Origin: Alicyclobacillus sp. ALC3
Lineage (GTDB): Bacteria > Bacillota > Bacilli > Alicyclobacillales > Alicyclobacillaceae
NCBI RefSeq assembly: GCF_028751195.1
Contig: NZ_CP066784.1
Location: forward strand, 310,001 to 374,000
Direction of reading: 5' to 3'
Length of the DNA: 64,000 bases
Positions 63,949 through 64,000 of the stretch are shown in pieces (the first letter of the stretch is position 1; the number at the start of each line of letters is the position of its first letter). Position numbers and translations under genes: made by a program. The notes beneath the pieces are model-generated. The model worked only from the letters and a program-made list of their open reading frames with translations, was not told the DNA's origin and made no database searches.

Positions 63949-64000
63949 TCAAACCTGGTTAAGCGCCTCGAACACGTGGCTTTCATCCAGGCGCTCCAGC
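63949..64000 (-). CDS. fixA: 3' end of an upstream gene, probably electron transfer flavoprotein beta (FixA)
   Basis: The last 16 or so codons of a gene that continues past the window: LERLDESHVFEALNQV then TGA. Assignment rests on its position directly before fixB, as in all fixABCX operons. Confidence 0.6.
   Translation of the reverse strand, partial: LERLDESHVFEALNQV

Overview
The window is about 64 kb of chromosome from a spore-forming, moderately GC-rich Firmicute. Gene order and protein sequences fit the Bacillales, and the Alicyclobacillaceae are my best guess (an inference). Evidence: sporulation genes (spoIIGA, sigE, sigG, spoVD, rsfA, a Ger(x)C lipoprotein), bacillithiol synthesis (bshC), DivIVA, MraZ and PyrR control, strong purine-rich ribosome binding sites, and many TTG/GTG starts that only make sense with those sites.

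Layout. 1-4.8 kb: pyrimidine operon pyrR-pyrB-pyrC-carA-carB (minus strand) behind a PyrR attenuator. 4.8-10.9 kb: rluD, lspA, a TraR/DksA-like gene, divIVA and the ylm genes. 11-15.3 kb: spoIIGA-sigE and sigG, split by a 1.6-kb non-coding interval with two unrelated tandem arrays (9 copies of 48 bp, 19 copies of 41 bp). 15.5-37.7 kb: a complete minus-strand division and cell-wall cluster, in transcription order bshC, mraZ-rsmH-ftsL-pbpB, spoVD, murE-mraY-murD-spoVE/ftsW-murG-murB-murA-divIB, two DUF881 genes, sbp, ftsA, ftsZ. 37.9-42.9 kb: a five-gene acyl-CoA carboxylase operon matching the Bacillus yngE-H leucine-degradation set. 43-58.4 kb: mixed genes (SDR reductase, a ribbon-helix-helix-like protein, Ger(x)C, GNAT, a PLP enzyme, rsfA, cysteine desulfurase and thiI, a gapB-like gene, midA-like gene, clpP under a CtsR-type operator, and small Firmicutes proteins including a RicA/YmcA homologue). 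58.4-59 kb: non-coding, with a candidate structured RNA. 59-64 kb: a CoA-transferase and a fixABCX electron-transfer operon ending in two unrecognised genes.

How it works together: peptidoglycan precursor synthesis (MurA, B, D, E, G, MraY), septal synthesis (PbpB, FtsW/SpoVE, FtsL, DivIB), the Z-ring (FtsZ, FtsA) and engulfment-stage sigma factors lie in one colinear block, as in Bacillus. Compared with B. subtilis, sepF, ileS, ylmA and pyrP are absent from their usual slots, and murA has joined the cluster.

Most notable: (1) a 252-nt domain closed by a 28-position long-range helix, with its own promoter-like sequence, at 58554-58936; (2) the palindromic 41-bp array at 12655-13431 and the 48-bp array at 11985-12410; (3) an unlisted 26-residue hydrophobic peptide gene with a promoter and RBS at 58314-58394; (4) two unknown genes ending the fix operon. 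All functional statements rest on reading the sequence; no database search was run.
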